A program made the translations under genes and the position numbers. DNA of 64,000 bases from Xanthomonas euroxanthea (lineage in GTDB: Bacteria; Pseudomonadota; Gammaproteobacteria; Xanthomonadales; Xanthomonadaceae): NCBI RefSeq assembly GCF_900476395.1, contig NZ_UIHB01000002.1, positions 310,001 to 374,000 on the forward strand. Direction: 5' to 3'. Of the stretch, positions 16,239 to 25,500 are shown in pieces (position 1 is the first letter of the stretch; each line of letters opens with the position of its first letter). The notes beneath the pieces are model-generated. The model had not been told where the DNA came from. It did not search any database and saw nothing but the letters and a program-made list of their open reading frames with translations.

Positions 16239-17231
16239 ATGAACCTGTTACAAAAAACGATTGCCGGCTTGGTTTTCGGCGGCGCGATGGCTGTATCGCT
16301 GGGCACCCAAGCGGCCGAGGAACGGTGGACCTTTGACGGCGATATCCGCAACAACTCGCTTGCTGTCAGCCCGGATGAGGCGACGGCCGTGGTGTCCTAC
16401 AGTCAGCGCCCGGAAATCGTGGTGTATGACCTCAAGGCGGGAAAGTCCAAGCGGGTTTTATCGGGTTACGTCACGCCCCGAAATATCGTGTTCTCACCGA
16501 ACGGCGCGTTCTTTTACGTCTCCGATAGTAGCTTGGGCGTGGTGCGCAAAATCGATAGTCAGACGCTTAAGACGGTTGCCGACCTTCCGTTGGGTGCCGG
16601 GGCATTCGGCACTACGCTCAGCAAGGATGGACGCTTTTTGTATGTCAACAACGAAGCGGCCAGCACGGTTTCGGTGTTCGACTTGAACAGGGATCGCCCG
16701 GTGGCGGTAGTGACTGGCTTCTCGCAGCCTCGCCAGGGCATCCGTATCAGCCCAGATGGTGCAACGGCTTACGTCACCAATTTCAAGGGCGACAAGATCA
16801 GCTTGCTGGACACAAAGACCAATACGATTCAAGGCGAAATCACCGGCTTCAACAAACTGCGGGCGATTTCCATATCGTCGGACGGCAAAACGCTGTATGC
16901 CGCCAACAGCGGCAGCAACACCGTGGCTGTGGTCGACACGGCCAAGCGTTCGATCACCACCACTATTGCCGTGGGGAAGGACCCTTACGGCGCAGCGCTC
17001 ACGCCCGATGGCAAGCACGTGTATTCGGGGAACATGGCGGACAATACCTTGTCGGTCATCGACACGCAGACGCTGAAAGTGACTGGAACGATTTCGGGCT
17101 TCAAAGCCCCAAGGCAGGCCATTGTCTTCAGCAAGGACCTCAAGAAGGCGTATGTCCTTAACGAGGATCTGAGCCTTTCGGCCGTCGACTTGGCAACGAA
17201 CAAGGTGAGCAAAACACTGACAGCCGATTGA
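16239..17231 (+). CDS. Exported YncE-like beta-propeller protein
   Basis: A 330-residue protein with a signal peptide ending in GTQAAEE and then seven-blade propeller repeats of the YncE/YVTN type (for example ISPDGATAYVTN, ISSDGKTLYAANSG, LTPDGKHVYSGNMADN). The start has an excellent ribosome site (GGAGG) seven bases upstream. Predicted to be periplasmic. It follows the LysR gene by 121 bp and belongs to the same passenger set. Function of the family is unclear; a binding or scaffolding role is likely. Confidence 0.85.
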   Translation: MNLLQKTIAGLVFGGAMAVSLGTQAAEERWTFDGDIRNNSLAVSPDEATAVVSYSQRPEIVVYDLKAGKSKRVLSGYVTPRNIVFSPNGAFFYVSDSSLGVVRKIDSQTLKTVADLPLGAGAFGTTLSKDGRFLYVNNEAASTVSVFDLNRDRPVAVVTGFSQPRQGIRISPDGATAYVTNFKGDKISLLDTKTNTIQGEITGFNKLRAISISSDGKTLYAANSGSNTVAVVDTAKRSITTTIAVGKDPYGAALTPDGKHVYSGNMADNTLSVIDTQTLKVTGTISGFKAPRQAIVFSKDLKKAYVLNEDLSLSAVDLATNKVSKTLTAD

Positions 17232-17251
17232 GGAGCACAGCGTTTGCGGGA

Positions 17252-17283
17252 AGAGGGCGGCGCTGTGCCGTCCGCCTTTTTCC
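17252..17283 (+). terminator. Possible terminator after the beta-propeller gene
   Basis: An imperfect hairpin (GGGCGGC ... GCCGTCCGCC) about 25 bp past the stop is followed by a T-run. Suits a Rho-independent stop for 16239-17231. Confidence 0.45.
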
Positions 17284-17326
17284 CACCGTCGTCTCCCGTT
17301 TCTTGAATTGCCAGATCGTGAGCCCT

Positions 17327-17632
17327 TTAAGTGCTTGGTAATGCGGCTCGCGCGGCACCTCGCAAACGAGCGGCTTGCCTGACACTGAGTTCTTTGCGGG
17401 CGTCCAGGTGTTGGAGCAACGCTCCTGCTAACTCGTCGTCGTCCAGCACATGGGCGTCAACTGAGAAGACCAAGTCGGCCACATTCTGCCGCCGCTTCGC
17501 TTTTTCTCGCCTTGCGGTTTGCTTGGCCTTCAACTCCGTGCGCTGGTTGGCTAAAAGCTCCTTCGCTTGCAGTTGGGCTAACTGCTTTGTGGCTCGGGCA
17601 ATGCGGTCGTGGTAGTGGCTTGTGGCAGTCAT
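17327..17632 (-). CDS. TraD/MobC-like mobilization accessory protein, copy A
   Basis: About 101 residues from the ATG at 17632 (ribosome site GGAGAAACGC). It begins MTATSHYHDRIARATKQL, then a charged helical segment (LQAKELLANQRTELKAKQTARREK) and an LDDDELAGALL motif, as in the small TraD-type proteins that accompany MobA/MobL relaxases. It is divergent from the relaxase across the oriT-like region and probably assists the relaxosome. The copy at 43868-44167 begins almost identically. Confidence 0.75.
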   Translation of the reverse strand: MTATSHYHDRIARATKQLAQLQAKELLANQRTELKAKQTARREKAKRRQNVADLVFSVDAHVLDDDELAGALLQHLDARKELSVRQAARLRGAARAALPST

Positions 17633-17814
17633 GCGTTTCTCCAATGATTCCGTCTTTGAGTCAATCACGGAAAAGCACCTAGTCAAGTTTATGCGGGTTC
17701 GAAAATTGCCAGTACTCAAAATTTGTTCGATGCTGAAAGACAGTGCGTAAAAGAAAGAAGCAAGAGCGCACTGATGCAATGTCTGCGACATTGCGCGCGC
17801 CAGGTGCTACGCCC

Positions 17815-17875
17815 CCGGACCCCCAAGCGCTCCGCGCTTGCGCAAATCAAAAGCCACGGCATAAAGAGAGCAACC
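17815..17875. other. Candidate oriT, element A
   Basis: Between the divergent TraD-like and relaxase genes lies a perfect hairpin CAAGCGC-TCC-GCGCTTG (17824-17840), followed by CGCAAATC and a GGCATAAA motif. The same hairpin with a 3-nt loop, the AAATC and the GGCATAAA recur at the same place before the second relaxase (44356-44400). A conserved stem-loop next to a MOBQ relaxase gene is the expected position of oriT and nic. Confidence 0.55.
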
Positions 17876-17891
17876 TCATCCGGAGCTCTCC

Positions 17892-19484
17892 ATGGCCATC
17901 TACCACTCTCGCGTCAAAGTTTTTAGTCGTTCCCGAGGCGATTCCGCTGTCGCAGCCGCTGCCTACCGCGCTGGTCTACTTCTCATCGATCACATCACCG
18001 GTCAGCGTCACGATTACCGCCGCCGCGGTGGAGTCGTAGCATCCGAATGCCTCGCTCCCCAGGATGCTCCAGCATGGGCCCTCGTCCCCAGCGAGCTCTG
18101 GCCCGCGGCAGAAGCGGCAGAGAACCGAAAGAACTCAACCGTTGCCAGAGAGTTCGAGGTCGCTTTGCCCCACGAGCTCAACGACGAGCAGCGGTCCACG
18201 CTCGCCACGGCCATCGGCCAAGCACTGGTCGCCCGCTACGGGTTTGCTGTGCAAGCCAGCATCCACTCGCCGGGCTCCCGTGACGGTCTGAACCATCACG
18301 TCCACCTTCTCGCCACCACGCGCAGGCTGGCCCCCGAAGGCTTTACCGAAAAAACGAGGGAGCTGGACGGCGGAGCGTCGGGGAAGATTGAGATCGAGTG
18401 GATCCGCCAAACCATTGCATCCACTGTCAACGAGCACTTGGCCGCTGCCGGCATCGATGCCCGGGTCGACCATCGCCGCCTTGAAGTCCAGGCTGAAGAC
18501 GCCCTGGCTCGCGGCGACTGGGCCGAAGCCATGGTGCTGTCCCGGCAGCCCACGAAACACGTGGGCAAGACAGCCACGGCATTGGCGCGCAAAGGCGTCA
18601 TGACCGACCGTGCCGTCGAGAACGCGCGCATCATTCGAGACAACGAGGAAGCCTTTGAACAGTTGCTCACTCAAGCCGAGCAGGAGGGAAGGGCAATTCC
18701 AAACTCTATTGGCCATAGCCACGACCAAGCGCAGCGCGACCGTCGACGCCGAGCTGGCTCCAGGAACGAACTTCAAACCTCTGTGCCGGGTTTGGAAATC
18801 CACGGGTTCCGCGGCATGCGCCTCTCGGATGCCTTGGGTCGGCCTGCGGAAGATGCGCGGGTGCAACCGTTACGCTCTATCACTGAGCTGGTCGCCGAGG
18901 CAGCTCGGGACTTGGCGGACATCCTCTCGACCCGGCCAGACCTGGCGTTGATTGCTACGCAGCGCGTGGTGGAGCAGTGGACCGCACGTGGAGCTGCCCT
19001 TGTCGACAGTGTCGATTTGCGCAGGTGGCTTAATGGGCTGGTCCAAGGACTGGGCCGTCTGAAGCGGAGTGTGCTGAAGTTTGCGCAGAGGACCAGCGCC
19101 TTCGGGCGTGCCGAGAAACTCTTCCACTTGGCCGAACAAGCGTGGGAGCAGTTCAACGGCGACTACCCTCGTCCCGATGGCGAGTGGGCCTCTCAAGAAT
19201 GGGAAAAGCGACGAGGACGGCGGTTGGCGGTCTTGGAAAAGCGCGCAACCGAATTGGCGGCAGCCCGGGCGGCAGCTTCCGAGGAGCGTTGGAATGACTC
19301 TGAGAATGAAATTGAGCTCCGCACAGCGGAGGTGGAGCAGTGGAGCGCGGAGGTTCTTGCGAGTCCTGAGCTCGACATCGCGAGCCGGCCTGTTGAATCG
19401 GTCAAGGCCACTCCTGCTGCGCCCAAGCCCTCCCCGATGCCTATGCCTGCGCCGCAACCAACACGCCGGCGGCCGCGGCCCTGA
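17892..19484 (+). CDS. MobA/MobL-family relaxase (MOBQ), copy A
   Basis: A 530-residue relaxase. The N-terminus has the family signature MAIYHSRVKVFSRS and AAAYRAG, and the metal-binding histidine cluster appears in HSPGSRDGLNHHVHLLATTRR. The C-terminal half is helical and charged with a Pro-rich tail and no helicase or primase domain. It should nick one strand at the adjacent oriT for mobilization by a conjugation system supplied in trans, since no mating-pore genes are visible here. Homologous end to end with 44433-46034. No XVIPCD is present. Confidence 0.9.
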   Translation: MAIYHSRVKVFSRSRGDSAVAAAAYRAGLLLIDHITGQRHDYRRRGGVVASECLAPQDAPAWALVPSELWPAAEAAENRKNSTVAREFEVALPHELNDEQRSTLATAIGQALVARYGFAVQASIHSPGSRDGLNHHVHLLATTRRLAPEGFTEKTRELDGGASGKIEIEWIRQTIASTVNEHLAAAGIDARVDHRRLEVQAEDALARGDWAEAMVLSRQPTKHVGKTATALARKGVMTDRAVENARIIRDNEEAFEQLLTQAEQEGRAIPNSIGHSHDQAQRDRRRRAGSRNELQTSVPGLEIHGFRGMRLSDALGRPAEDARVQPLRSITELVAEAARDLADILSTRPDLALIATQRVVEQWTARGAALVDSVDLRRWLNGLVQGLGRLKRSVLKFAQRTSAFGRAEKLFHLAEQAWEQFNGDYPRPDGEWASQEWEKRRGRRLAVLEKRATELAAARAAASEERWNDSENEIELRTAEVEQWSAEVLASPELDIASRPVESVKATPAAPKPSPMPMPAPQPTRRRPRP

Positions 19485-19492
19485 TGGATGTC

Positions 19493-19521
19493 AAAAGCCC
19501 CGCAAGAGCGGGGCTTTTTTT
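19493..19521 (+). terminator. Rho-independent terminator of relaxase gene A
   Basis: Stem AAAAGCCCCGC / GCGGGGCTTTT with an AAGA loop and a T-run, starting nine bases after the relaxase stop. It can also act on the convergent gene at 19529. Confidence 0.85.
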
Positions 19522-19528
19522 CTTGGCC

Positions 19529-19894
19529 TTAGTGCCGGGGACGAGGGCGGAGATCTATCCGCTCGATCCCGATGGGTTCCTTGGGGCGGGGGACATTGTC
19601 CTTTTCCTTGTTCTTCTTGCGCGTCTCCCGCCATTCTTCGACGGACGCCGGCATGGTCGGCACGATGCTGCGATCAACGGCCGCTCGTTTGACCAGGATG
19701 GGTTGAGAAGGTGCCATGGCTGAGACCTGGGTTTGACTGGCTGGCCCTGGCCCGCCGAGCCTCAGCAGCTCGGCGGCCAAATCCAGTGAGTATTGGATGT
19801 CCTCGACTTGGTTAGGGGGAAGGCGTGTGGTGTGTTGCTGGAGGAGGTGGCCGAGCAAGCGACTGGCGACTTGGATTTGCGTTTGGTGGTGCAT
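19529..19894 (-). CDS. Small conserved protein downstream of the relaxase, copy A
   Basis: About 121 residues from the ATG at 19894 (ribosome site AGGAG). It has a helical N-terminus (QVASRLLGHLLQQH), then a Pro-rich linker and the motif ASVEEWRETRKKN near the basic C-terminus. The protein at 46087-46428 keeps the same layout (PSVEEWRAGRKPK), and both lie convergent to a relaxase gene. Upstream DNA shares a TTTCACAAATTTGAAT motif with the second copy, probably promoter or operator. Function unknown; an accessory of mobilization is plausible. Confidence 0.65.
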   Translation of the reverse strand: MHHQTQIQVASRLLGHLLQQHTTRLPPNQVEDIQYSLDLAAELLRLGGPGPASQTQVSAMAPSQPILVKRAAVDRSIVPTMPASVEEWRETRKKNKEKDNVPRPKEPIGIERIDLRPRPRH

Positions 19895-20102
19895 GGGTGC
19901 TCCTGTGTTGGGTAAGCCCTCATCCAACCAAGAAACGGTGCTTACGCAAGAGCTCGCTTTTGGCTGCATTTCACAAATTTGAATACGCGAAGAAATTCGA
20001 TGGCAGTTATGCCATTTGACGAATAGGAAAGATTTCAACTGGGTCGGCGTCCCCGATTTGTCGTTTGTAGAAGCACATGGTCCGCTGAGGCAGCGGGAGC
20101 AA

Positions 20103-20900
20103 TCACGCCGTATCGGCGGGTTCTGGCTTGTGCGCGATACTGACCGACCAGCCGCCGGTCTCCTCCCGTTGCGTGGTCAGCAGGTCGTAGGTTTTGACCA
20201 TATTGAGCAACCCCGAATGGCCATAGAGGTTGGGTGAGAAGGACGGGTCAGTGCGTTTGAGGTATTGGCCCAGTGCTCCCAATCCAACCTTGCCTTCAGA
20301 GGTGTCTCCCGTCATCAGGGTGACGGCTTCAACCAAGAACCGAGGGCGGCGCTTGGGTAGCGGCTTGGCTTCAGCACGGGGCGCTTCTTCTTTCGCCGCC
20401 TCCGATTTCAGGACAGGAAGTTCATTGCCCTGGACTTCGGGTGCTGCCGCTTCCTTGGCCTTCCGGTCCCATTCGAAGAACTGGTCGCAGGCGTTGCGCA
20501 AAGCATCCGGGGTCTTGGGCTCGCCCACGATGAAGACCGTCGCTCCACGCTCCCGGAGCTTGCGGCAAAGGTAAGAAAAGTCCGAGTCGCTGGTGACCAG
20601 GCAGAAGGTGTCGGCTCGGTGATCGAACAACGCCTCCAAGGCATCGAGCGCCAATGCGATGTCGGCCGTGTTCTTGCCGGAGGCGTATTGGTATTGAAGG
20701 CATGGGGTGAACGCTTGGCGGACCAGGACTTCCTGCCACTTGTTGGCGAGGGTGTTGTGGTTGCCATACCCACGGCGCAGCACGACCCGACCGAACTGCG
20801 CCACCATGAGCAACGCGTGCTCCACGATGTCGGTCGGCACGTTGTCGCAGTCGACCAATACAGCCACGCGGGATTCGTGCGGGAGGTTTGAGTTGCTCAT
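20103..20900 (-). CDS. NYN-domain (LabA-like) nuclease with LOTUS/OST-HTH domain, copy A
   Basis: A 265-residue protein. Residues 1-150 form a PIN-like NYN domain with acidic residues Asp17/Asp19 (LVDCDNVP), Asp80 (TADIALALDAL) and Asp105/Asp107 (TSDSDFSYL). A charged linker leads to a C-terminal LOTUS-type winged helix (KVGLGALGQYLKRTDPSF, YGHSGLLNMVKTYDLL). The family is linked to RNA cleavage and RNA binding. It is nearly identical to 47485-48285 and is found next to the relaxase in both elements. In A it follows the Mrr gene by 12 bp, so may be co-transcribed with it. Confidence 0.85.
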   Translation of the reverse strand: MSNSNLPHESRVAVLVDCDNVPTDIVEHALLMVAQFGRVVLRRGYGNHNTLANKWQEVLVRQAFTPCLQYQYASGKNTADIALALDALEALFDHRADTFCLVTSDSDFSYLCRKLRERGATVFIVGEPKTPDALRNACDQFFEWDRKAKEAAAPEVQGNELPVLKSEAAKEEAPRAEAKPLPKRRPRFLVEAVTLMTGDTSEGKVGLGALGQYLKRTDPSFSPNLYGHSGLLNMVKTYDLLTTQREETGGWSVSIAHKPEPADTA

Positions 20901-20912
20901 GTTTGCGCGTCC

Positions 20913-22541
20913 CTAGGAAGCAATCCGAGCATCCATGCCGGTATGCTCACGTAGCAAATAGAGCAATCCGCCGCCGTCTATGAGTTCCAGAGGCTTGTTT
21001 TTGACGAAGTTGAAGGCGTCTGGCCCATAGCCACTGGTGCACACCAAGATGCCTTTGCTCGCTCCCTCGTTTTGCATGGTTCCATAGAGATCTCGAACAG
21101 CACTAATACCCACTGTGTCGCGATACCGTTTTGCTTGGATAACCACCTTCCCACCGAGCACCGGACGGGTATCGAAGGCCACTGCATCCACGCCTCCATC
21201 GCGAGAGCTGCGGGTGAGTTTAGTGTCGAGGCCCATCTTCGAAAACAGATTCGCCACCAGCACCTCAAACTCTCCTGGAGTCAGGTCCAGCAGATTTGGT
21301 CGCGATTCGAGCGAGGAGAGCACATCCCCCTGCTCGATGAACCGCTTGTCCACCATGTCGAAGTCGATGATGGGTTTGATTGCCTGGAGCTCGTCTGGAC
21401 GATTAGAGACCTGGGCGCCTAAGTTTCGGAGGCACGGGATCTTCTCTACACGTTCCAGTCGGAGTTCCAGAAACGCTACCTTTGTTGTGCGAACTGAAAC
21501 CACAGGAACTCGCAACTCGCGGCCGCTGGCGGGATCGTGGGTGTCGATCAAGCCGTTGAAGGTGACCAGCGATAAGGCGTTTGCTTGATCTGCCTCAAAC
21601 ACCTCGTGCAGGGTTCGAAGCGCAATCGAAGCAATGATGTCTTGATAGAGCGCTTTGATCTCCGCTGGCTTACGGGGCTTGGATTCAATGAGATCCTTCG
21701 TCTTAACGTAGCGGTATTCAGCATCTACAGGAATCATTGATATTTCTGGCAAATCGTATTCGATGACAAGCTCGGACGAGTCTTCGCCATAAGCAAGTTT
21801 GAAGACCTGAGGGAAGCCCTCGGACGGATATTCTGAGCGTGTCAAAACCATCTCGTTATAGGCCACGATCGCATCTGCATCGTGTGCCATGTAGGCCGAT
21901 TGGAGAGCATCTATCTCGGCGTCGCGACGTTTGACATCGGCTTCGTAGACTGCTCGTTCCTTTTCGTATTTGGCCTTCAGTCCGGCAACACGATTGCTTT
22001 TGGCTCTTTCTTTTTCTTCAAAATCGTTCAGCACGAGCCTATGCGCCGCTGTTGCTTTTGCTACAGCTGCGGCATGGCGACCAGAGGCACCCGGAATGAA
22101 TTGATAGATGCCCGTGGGGAGCGGAACTGGCTGCATCTCGGGAGGGCGAGCAGGTTGCAGATCCTTTGGTGTCTCGAACCGTTCAAAAGGCTCGACATGC
22201 CGAAGGCTTGCAAAGTCGATGGCGTCGTCATGAGACAGCGTATGGGCAAGGATTCCACGCAAGTCCTCCATGCGGTCGGCAAGCTCTGCGTTGAGGTCAT
22301 CCACCTCTCCCTGGCGGTCATCGAGGTATTCCGCTTTGGCTCGCTTGGCCGATTCTTTTTGTTCACGGTCGAACGCACGTTGATCGCGGACTTGCTGTGC
22401 CGCAGCCATGCGAGCATGGCGCTCCAATTGCCTAAAATGCGTTTGACGCATGCGCTCCTGCCGCTTGCGTTCCCTCTCAGCGCTTGCCGCAGCTCGTCCA
22501 GCTGCGCGGATGAATCCTTCCAAGCCTGTCCGTCTCCCCAT
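20913..22541 (-). CDS. Mrr-type restriction endonuclease with coiled-coil N-terminus
   Basis: A 542-residue protein. The N-terminal 110 residues are very rich in Arg, Glu and Ala, and look like a coiled coil. The C-terminal 110 residues are an Mrr/PD-(D/E)XK nuclease domain: GEFEVLVANLFSKMG, then Asp452 in RDGGVDAVAFD and Gln469-Ala-Lys471 in VVIQAKRYRD. It lies between a large SF1 helicase gene and the NYN gene on the same strand. Mrr-type enzymes cut modified or foreign DNA, and a helicase neighbour suggests a defence unit. Confidence 0.85.
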   Translation of the reverse strand: MGRRTGLEGFIRAAGRAAASAERERKRQERMRQTHFRQLERHARMAAAQQVRDQRAFDREQKESAKRAKAEYLDDRQGEVDDLNAELADRMEDLRGILAHTLSHDDAIDFASLRHVEPFERFETPKDLQPARPPEMQPVPLPTGIYQFIPGASGRHAAAVAKATAAHRLVLNDFEEKERAKSNRVAGLKAKYEKERAVYEADVKRRDAEIDALQSAYMAHDADAIVAYNEMVLTRSEYPSEGFPQVFKLAYGEDSSELVIEYDLPEISMIPVDAEYRYVKTKDLIESKPRKPAEIKALYQDIIASIALRTLHEVFEADQANALSLVTFNGLIDTHDPASGRELRVPVVSVRTTKVAFLELRLERVEKIPCLRNLGAQVSNRPDELQAIKPIIDFDMVDKRFIEQGDVLSSLESRPNLLDLTPGEFEVLVANLFSKMGLDTKLTRSSRDGGVDAVAFDTRPVLGGKVVIQAKRYRDTVGISAVRDLYGTMQNEGASKGILVCTSGYGPDAFNFVKNKPLELIDGGGLLYLLREHTGMDARIAS

Positions 22542-22599
22542 ACCTTCCCCCTTGTTTTGTCTGATCCTGAAAGCGTTGCGAATACCATCCTATCGTTGC

Positions 22600-25500
22600 T
22601 CAACGTAGCTTTAGATTCAGCGCACTAAATTTCCCAGCGGCTGACCAAAGTGAGCGATTACCAATCACGTAAACGGCTTCCTTGGCTCGGGTGACTGCGA
22701 CGTTGAGCAGGTTCGGCGTCGAACCGGCCCATTGCCGGGCGCCATTTTGGCCAGGGTCCGGGGCCCCTAGAACGATGATGACGGCCTCCGCCTCTCTTCC
22801 TTGGACAGTGTGGACGGTGCCAATCCGCTCGGATGGCCACTTGGAGGCATTTTCCACCCAGCCTTGCAAGACGCCGTCCTGCTTCACCAGCTCTCGAAGG
22901 CCATCTTGAACGGCGACAAAGGGCGTGACGATGTAGAGATCAGGGAGAACCGCGTTGTTTCTCAACGTCCTGAGAAAAAGCAACAGCTGCTGGCCTTCCT
23001 CCGGTGAGAACTTGTCTCTCGCACTTCCAAGCACGTCTATCCAATGGGAGTTGCCCAAGACATCTCGAATGCTCGAGCTCTTAGGGGGCTTTGCCTGGAC
23101 CATCAACCCGCCATAAGCAATTGTGTTGGAAATCTCGAACATCGGCGACGCACACCGACGGTGGACGAGCAGGGGGGATCCCACCGTCCGGAATCCACCG
23201 GCCGTATCGAACGTGGCGCAATAGTCGCCAGCCTCGTCGGCCAAGGTTTGAACCGACGCATTTGGGGCTCCGAATTTGTCGGGGTCGGCATCAAACTCGC
23301 GAAGGACGGCAGCAGTCAGCACGTCAGGCAGCGGAACGACTGGCTCAACTTGCTGCGGATCGCCCACGACCACTGCTCGCTGACATCGAAGCAGGGCACC
23401 TACGACTGCTTGCGGCGTCGCTTGCCCTGCTTCATCCACCAGCAGCCAGCCAAAGGTCTCCTGGGGAAGACGTCCCAACATTCGCTCGACGGAAGCAAAC
23501 GTTGTTGAAATGACCGGCACGACCAGGAACAAACTGCTCCATAGATGTCCGCTCAAGTGCTGTCGGTCTGGTGGAATGCTGAAGTTTCCTCCGACCAAGG
23601 CGTTGATGTTATGGAGAAGGGGCTTTGCTGCTGCGTCGATGAAGGCCCGATGCACTTCCATGGCTGCTTCAAAGACCTCCATTCGAAGCTTCTGTAGCTC
23701 ACTGTCCAGCCAGGGCACGGCCAGCTGCTTCTGGTCGTGCGGCAGTGAAAGGAAATGCTCGTCCAGCACTTGAGCTCCAGCGCCGATCTGCACCTCGCGG
23801 CACCGCTGCTCCGTCGCTTCGCGTTTCTTGCAGGCCTTTTCGAGTTCCTGTGAAGCAATCGCTGCTTGCTGACCAGCGATCTGGGCCAAACCATCTGCGT
23901 TGGATTGGGCTTCTACAGCGACGCCCTTCGCCGTCCTTGCGATGTCAGCCTGATGTTTGAGAGGCCCGTGCCTGACCTCCCAAGATTTGGCGGACTGGAC
24001 ACCAAAAAGACGCTTTAGACTGAAAAAACTCGGTCGCTTTTGCGCATGATAGGACAGCGCGGTCTCACACTGCTGCAGCGCCAAAGTAGCGGATTGTGTA
24101 TCTCGAACCAAGGCAGCAAGCAGCGACTGTGCCTGGTTGGCATGACTGGATGCCTCCAGATGTTGTTGGCGTTTTTCCTTCTCGTCTTCCCGCAGCTTGG
24201 GTAGTTGAATCAAAGCGCGTCGCAAGCTTTCCAGCTGAGACAACCGCGTGGAGCACGCACTGGAGAGTTGCTTGAAATGCTTTCGAGCATGCTCCCAGCG
24301 GTCTTGGGCTTCCCTTGGAGTAGATGGCGCACTGCAAAGTTCGGCCAGGCCCTCGGGAGACCCGTCTTCACGCGGTGCGATGCCGCTGACCTGTTTGAGG
24401 TAGCGTTCAAGGGAGCGTGGCGAGTCTCCCCAAAATTTCTTTCGGAACGCAGACCGATTGGATGCATTGCCGAGGACCGCTGTCATCAACCCCCACGCCT
24501 CGCGGTCCAATAGATCAGACGCCAACGGCGCGAAATAGCGCAGGGGGGAGTCGCCGGGAATCGCTTGCAGCGATGGCATTTCTGCACTGACGTTCTCGAC
24601 GGCCTTGTTGTTCGAGCTGGCAACGATCATCTCGAATCCCCGCAAGCTGGCATCCAGCGCGTGAAGCTCCTGAGTCTCTCCCTTGGCCCTCTTTGTCCAA
24701 CCGACTTTGAAAGCTTGGGTCGGCTCGGTGAACGCGCACATGGCTGTGGCTCGGCGAGTCAGCAAATCCGCCACAATGTCCCGCAGTAGGGTGCTTTTTC
24801 CCGTCCCAGGTGGGCCATTGACGCCTAAAATCCCGGGGCCTCCGGACAAACGCCCCGCCGAGTTGACAGCAGCCTGCTGTAACAGGGCAGGGGTATGCGA
24901 TGCAGGGGTGGGCCATCGACCCAGCGGCACATCGGCTGGAGCCAACGAAGCTTCCAGTGCGGCATCGTCTTTCAACAAGTCCCGTCGTGCTGCTGGCTTC
25001 TGGCTGCCCAGATAGAGAGACAACGCGTTGGGGAGTTCGCCCGTGTTGGCGATCTCTCGTGCCTTGGCCAAGTCGCGCAGGTAAAAGCTGTTGAGAAGAA
25101 GCGGATCTGGAACGATCCGCGACGTGTAGTAGAGGTAATGAGCGACAGCGAATGTCGGGCCGCTTACTTGGTGTCCGGTTAACCCAAGGGTGTCTACCAG
25201 CCAGGAGGAGGCGCGTTGGAGCGCTTCCCACGTCAGTGGAACTGGAGTCTCTGTTGATGAAACTCCCAACTGCTTGGTGAGGCCTTCGATCAGCCGAGGT
25301 TCTTGTTGGGTCCAGGCAGCCAGATCCTTGAGCGACCCTCCCAAGGCAACCGGCAAGCCCCATCCGAATGCGGACAGCGAGACGGGTGCCTCTCCAGCAA
25401 GGATTCCTTCCTTGTCCACAAGCAACGAGGCAAGAACAACGTCACCTTTAACGCTCGGGCGTTCAAGACGGGAGTCTTTGAAGCGGTCGATCAATGCAGC

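Noticed and set aside
17892-19484. XVIPCD or other T4SS tag on the relaxases
   Set aside because: The C-termini are Pro-rich and lack the ADNPAHPDH and GGLGRDG motifs; the second relaxase also lacks them.
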